A stretch of DNA of 10,541 nucleotides from Isohypsibius dastychi (lineage: Eukaryota; Tardigrada; Eutardigrada; Parachela; Isohypsibiidae): assembly GCA_034696485.1 (NCBI GenBank), contig JAQIWT010001504.1, positions 1-10,541 of the forward strand, written 5' to 3'. The translations under genes were made by a program, and so were the position numbers. Shown in pieces: positions 7,663 to 10,541 of this stretch (position 1 is its first letter; every line of letters begins with the position of its first letter). The notes under the pieces are model-generated. The model was not told the origin of the DNA, did not search any database, and was given only the letters and a program-made list of their open reading frames with translations.

Positions 7663-7804
7663 CTCCGTCCTCTCGTGTAATTGGGCACCCCTCGCCTTGA
7701 TTTAGGGAAATATGACTGGTCTGCCTGCCTCAATTACCTTCCGCTTCGCTGTGCTGCTTTACTGACTCGAGGCGAGGGGTACCCAATTACACGAGAGGAC
7801 GGAG
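7663..7804. mobile_element. 142-bp MITE with 35-bp terminal inverted repeats and TA flanks
   Basis: The left end starts CTCCGTCCTCTCGTGTAATT and runs to GCCT at 7697. The right end (7770-7804) is its reverse complement with one mismatch (GGGCACCCC against GGGTACCCC). TA lies on both sides (7661-7662, 7805-7806). Size, TIR and TA duplication fit a Tc1/mariner-derived MITE; CTCCGTCC ends recall the Stowaway type, though the resemblance is short. Its right edge is only 49 bp before the splice acceptor of copy B's exon. Confidence 0.88.
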
Positions 7805-7853
7805 TAAACTATCAAACTACAATGTGATTGCCTGAATGGAAAATCTTCTTCAG

Positions 7854-8439
7854 ATACTTACATCCAGATTAATTCCGAAACTTTGACCAAGTTCAGCCTA
7901 TCAAGCTGCACGGGTATGGCATTCAAGACGTTTTACGCACCAGGACCTCAACGACATCAAAAAGAAGTCGTTTGCCGATGCAAAGATATTCGCTATCAAC
8001 ATAACGCAGCTTCGAAGGTGAAATCTCCAGCACTCAAGCATATGAAGGGTGTGACGTATTCTTTCTGCGTTGCTGTCGCAAAAGCAAGACGTGGAACTTG
8101 TGACTGCAGGTTACCAACGGTTGAACTACCTATGATCGGTCTGTATTCGGGGAGCAATGTCACTGACATTGATCAGCTGATTGAACCCTTGCAATTAAAG
8201 GACCACGAGGTCAAAATTCAAGGTAATACTTCCTGGATTTAACGACCCCAGAGTAAACTGACGTATATGTCATAGTGTCAGCCTGTCCGTATATTTTCGA
8301 TAGAACTGGTCTCCCCCGAATCTTGCTTTTGGCCATTATGTTACATGTTACATACATGTATCCAGACCGAGAAAGACCCAGTGATATACGTTTTGAGCCA
8401 ACAGTGGCAACTGTTGGCTGGCTGGCACCACTGCTTTGA
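7854..8439 (+). CDS. Unrecognised six-cysteine protein, copy B (two 3' exons; no first exon found)
   Basis: The exon at 7854-8222 (369 nt, phase 1 at both ends, acceptor CTTCTTCAG, donor CAAG|GTAATA) encodes the cysteine module with all six cysteines at the spacing of copies A and C; hand alignment gives about 70% identity to A. Landmarks are SCTGMAFKTFYAPGPQRHQ, CRCKDIRYQ, KHMKGVTYSFC and CDCRLPTVELPMIGL, plus an NVT sequon near the end. A 59-nt intron (8223-8281) leads to the last exon 8282-8439, stop TGA 8437-8439. That exon shares RTGLPRILLL with copy A's RTSLIEIILL but lacks NVSG and runs about 28 residues longer, so its stop may have shifted. No exon similar to A's first exon lies between A and B. 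It could be an alternative 3' end of gene A (phases compatible), a gene with a diverged first exon, or a pseudogene. The middle exon has no stop or frameshift. Confidence 0.75.
8396..8419. repeat. Small perfect inverted repeat in copy B's last exon
   Basis: AGCCAACAGT and ACTGTTGGCT flank GGCA. It falls in the part of the reading that extends past the other copies' stop position, so it may lie in former 3'UTR. Confidence 0.6.
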
Positions 8440-8846
8440 AATCTGTTATTCTACACCACAAACTTTTGCCTGGGACGGCAAAACTAATCCCTTTGTGTCG
8501 TTTACCGAATACATCTAATTTTGTGGTCCGCTCATCATGACGCCGGTCATTCACTCACTAAAAATGCAGTTAGCAAACATTCCGCACAACACTTGAGGTA
8601 TTGATCTGTTGGTGAGCTTGTTGGTTTTGTCAGGGTCTTCTAGGATTTCCAATAGGACAATAAAATCATGACCGTCTGTGAAATCTTCGAAGCAGAACAA
8701 GTCACGGAATAGTGCTCTGATGTGCTAGATGATGTGGTGTCTCAATTCGTGTCTCGTTCCATCCCGTGAAACGCGAACCCATTACGACAACTACATTGGA
8801 GTATAGTAAAGGACGCGGTAAGGGCTGTACCCTTCGAAATCTGGCT
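8440..8846. other. Downstream region of copy B
   Basis: No gene was recognised. AATAAA at 8659-8664, about 220 bp after copy B's stop, is a candidate poly(A) signal. Confidence 0.45.
8659..8664 (+). promoter_or_regulatory. Candidate poly(A) signal AATAAA for copy B
   Basis: This is the first exact AATAAA I saw downstream of copy B's stop. Its position is plausible but not proof of use. Confidence 0.3.
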
Positions 8847-8913
8847 CTATACGTCATTCCATTTCGAGCACTGTATGTCATTCCATTTCGGGCATTGTAT
8901 GTCATTCCATTTC
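8847..8913. repeat. 24-bp tandem repeat, 2.8 copies
   Basis: Units at 8847-8870, 8871-8894 and 8895-8913 share the pattern YTRTAYGTCATTCCATTTCG followed by RGCA; the third is cut short after CATTTC. As 24 is a multiple of three, it reads as an 8-residue repeat on either strand (LYVIPFRA forward). No gene context supports translation. Confidence 0.85.
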
Positions 8914-9039
8914 TTCTGCTCGTGTGCAATGAATGGATTGATCATCTGGCTAGACCCAAATAAAGAAGGTTACGAACAAAGCGAGATATTCCGTTCAAAC
9001 TTGAGCGAGTCAAGTCAGAATCGTTCTTGTTTAAGTATT

Positions 9040-9179
9040 ACCACTCCGAAAAGATACCACATGGCCCACCGGTTCTTGAGGTCTTCTGGGTCGTGACGTC
9101 TCCAACTTGATAGAAATAGGAGCAACCAGGAGACGGCATGAACCGGTGGGCCATGCTTGTGAAATCCTCTCGGAGTGGT
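9040..9179. mobile_element. 140-bp imperfect inverted-repeat element
   Basis: ACCACTCCGAAAAGAT at 9040 pairs with the complement of ATCCTCTCGGAGTGGT ending at 9179. Inside, CATGGCCCACCGGTTC (about 9060) pairs with GAACCGGTGGGCCATG (about 9140), followed by weaker GTCTYCTGG pairing. The right arm has a few extra bases. The arms make up most of the length, as in a MITE. I cannot define a clear target-site duplication. Confidence 0.7.
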
Positions 9180-9902
9180 GACAAACAAAAATGATTCGGA
9201 CCTGGCTCAAGTTTCACCTGCGGAGTTTTCATTGTTTTTCAACTTTTTGGTGGGAGAACCTTCTATTTTACCGTATATAAGCATCGTTCCACGTGCAATG
9301 TCTGTCACAAGGGGGCGTGTGTCATGGTTCAGCCGGCGTTTTGGTTTTGTCTAGACCAGATGCATGACATTTCTCAAGAAACTAATATTCTTCTAAATGA
9401 ATCGATTACAGGACTTCACGACTAATCAGCGTAGGAACTCATGCAAAAACAAAGCCGCATCGCTTTGTGCATAGTTAATTCTAGGTTAATTCTTCACTTT
9501 CGGTCACCCAAAATATTTTATTCTTGCCAAGGTCAAAGTGAGAGCTCAAGCAGGCGGATGAGGACGAGTGGATCCTAACGTGAAGCAGACAAAAAAAGGA
9601 AAAAACTACTCAGAGGGAATTTTGTATTCGTACTTTAAAGCTGCAGATTCTGAACAACTGAACGGGTCTCTGACCAGCACGCAGACTTTTATGGCGCATG
9701 GCGCAAGATTTCACAATAGAGCAAGGCTGACATCATAGTTAATGATCTTCCGGTCTGTAGAATTGACGTTAGCTGTAGTCCATTTACCTCTGAAAAACAC
9801 AGATAATTTCAAAACTCCCTCTAAAAATCCAATGTGTAACCGTGCACAAAAAGTAACCAGTAGCTCAACAGCCGGATGTCGGAAATCGAATGATCGGTTG
9901 TA
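9180..9902. other. Region beyond copy C's 3' end, no gene recognised
   Basis: This lies between the inverted-repeat element and the stop of minus-strand copy C. Both strands are interrupted by stops. TTTATT at 9517-9522 would be a minus-strand AATAAA about 380 bp after copy C's stop, a weak poly(A) candidate. Confidence 0.5.
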
Positions 9903-10412
9903 CTACCCAACATAAAACGCTACTGTAGAATGATACAAAAAATTCTCCATTTTGTGGTGACTGATTCCAGAAACGTTCAAATCGGCTGAAGATAAGCAAC
10001 CTAGACATTGGAGCTTCCCGGGCACTGAAACCACCTATCTTACCTTGCATAATCACATCGGGTTGTTCAAGATCCAATGGTTCTGACAGCTGATCAATAT
10101 CGGTCACGTTACTACCCGAATATAGGCCAATCAAAGGTAGTTCAACCGTCGGTAGTTTGCAGTCACATATTCCACGTTTTTCTTTGGCAACAGCAACGCA
10201 GAATGAGTACGTCACACCCTTCATGTATTTGAGAGGTGGGGATTGAATCTTCCAGGTGCTGTTGTACTGATATCTCATCTGTTTACATCGGCATACAACC
10301 TCTGTCTGATGTCTCTGCGGCCCAGGCGCATAAAATGTCATGAATGCAACACCAGTGCAGCCCGAAATGATGAACCGGTTTAATGAGTCTGAATTGACTT
10401 GCTTCCAGTCAC
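9903..10412 (-). CDS. Unrecognised six-cysteine protein, copy C (5'-partial, last two exons)
   Basis: Read on the minus strand, the exon 10412-10044 is 369 nt with acceptor TTTTCCAG and donor CAAG|GTAAGA, phase 1 at both ends. It carries the same module: DWKQVNS, SGCTGVAFMTFYAPGPQRHQ, CRCKQMRYQYNST, KYMKGVTYSFC, CDCKLPTVELPLIGLY, then an NVT sequon. All six cysteines keep the family spacing, and hand alignment gives about 75% identity to copy A. A 58-nt intron (10043-9986) with acceptor CTTATCTTCAG leads to the last exon 9985-9903, which encodes DLNVSGISHHKMENFLYHST and six more residues before TAG. NVSG matches copy A at the same place. Reading straight through the donor gives a longer open frame, but the conserved donor, acceptor and phase argue for splicing. 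The first exon, with the signal peptide if present, would lie beyond the right edge. Confidence 0.82.
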
Positions 10413-10465
10413 CTGGAAAAATCGACTATCAAGCTCAAGACAAGTGCAGTGTGTAGAGAAAATAT

Positions 10466-10541
10466 TCACTGTTTTTGCCAAAGCGTGAAGAGCGAGTCAA
10501 CAATTTGGCCAGAGCTTAGAGAAAAAGTACACGATTTTGCC
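10466..10541 (+). repeat. Degenerate 31-bp repeat family in copy C's upstream intron
   Basis: ATTCACTGTTTTTGCCAAAG, then GTCAACAATTTGGCCAGAGC with TTAGAGAAAAA, then GTACACGATTTTGCC follow each other at about 31-bp spacing and match the array at 7167-7338. The array is more diverged here and runs off the window. It lies antisense to copy C, within the intron preceding exon 10412-10044. Confidence 0.7.

Noticed and set aside
9865-10043. Read-through extension of copy C's exon
   Set aside because: The GTAAGA donor at the conserved position, a strong acceptor 58 bp later and the NVSG match with copy A favour splicing.

Overview
The window looks like nuclear DNA of an invertebrate animal. Its genes are split by short GT-AG introns, most of 52-77 nt, it has no operons or bacterial signals, and much of the non-coding space is small inverted-repeat transposons and tandem repeats. 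Compact introns would suit a nematode, but nothing here fixes the species and I could not run a search.

Region 1 (1-2265, + strand) is the 3' four fifths of an imidazolonepropionase gene (histidine degradation, AMDHD1/HutI family). Five exons join in frame to 325 codons, and the start lies off the left edge. The last intron is far longer than the others (936 nt) and holds two direct copies of a GAGC-rich repeat. Region 2 (2266-3684) is intergenic and carries a 596-bp pogo/Tigger-like element with a perfect 25-bp terminal inverted repeat and a stump of a transposase.

Region 3 (3685-10412) holds the most interesting content: an unrecognised gene family present three times. Copy A (3685-5172, +) is a complete three-exon gene for a predicted 262-aa secreted protein. 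Copy B (7854-8439, +) and copy C (9903-10412, -) each show the same last two exons. The middle exon is exactly 369 nt in all three, is phase 1 at both ends, and has six cysteines at identical spacing (C-x21-C-x-C-x28-C-x10-C-x-C). It is followed by a short intron and a short last exon. C runs off the right edge at its 5' side. B has no first exon that I can find, so it may be an alternative 3' end for A, a pseudogene, or a gene with a distant or diverged first exon. B and C converge tail to tail.

Between and inside these genes lie: a 78-bp near-palindrome in A's first intron (4408-4485); a large imperfect inverted repeat (5887-6357); a perfect 27-bp-arm palindrome (6513-6570) inside a foldback-like block; a 31-bp tandem repeat family seen at 6729-6776, 7167-7338 and 10466-10541; a 142-bp MITE just upstream of B's splice acceptor (7663-7804); a 24-bp tandem triplet (8847-8913); and another inverted-repeat element (9040-9179). 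No rRNA, tRNA or CRISPR was seen.
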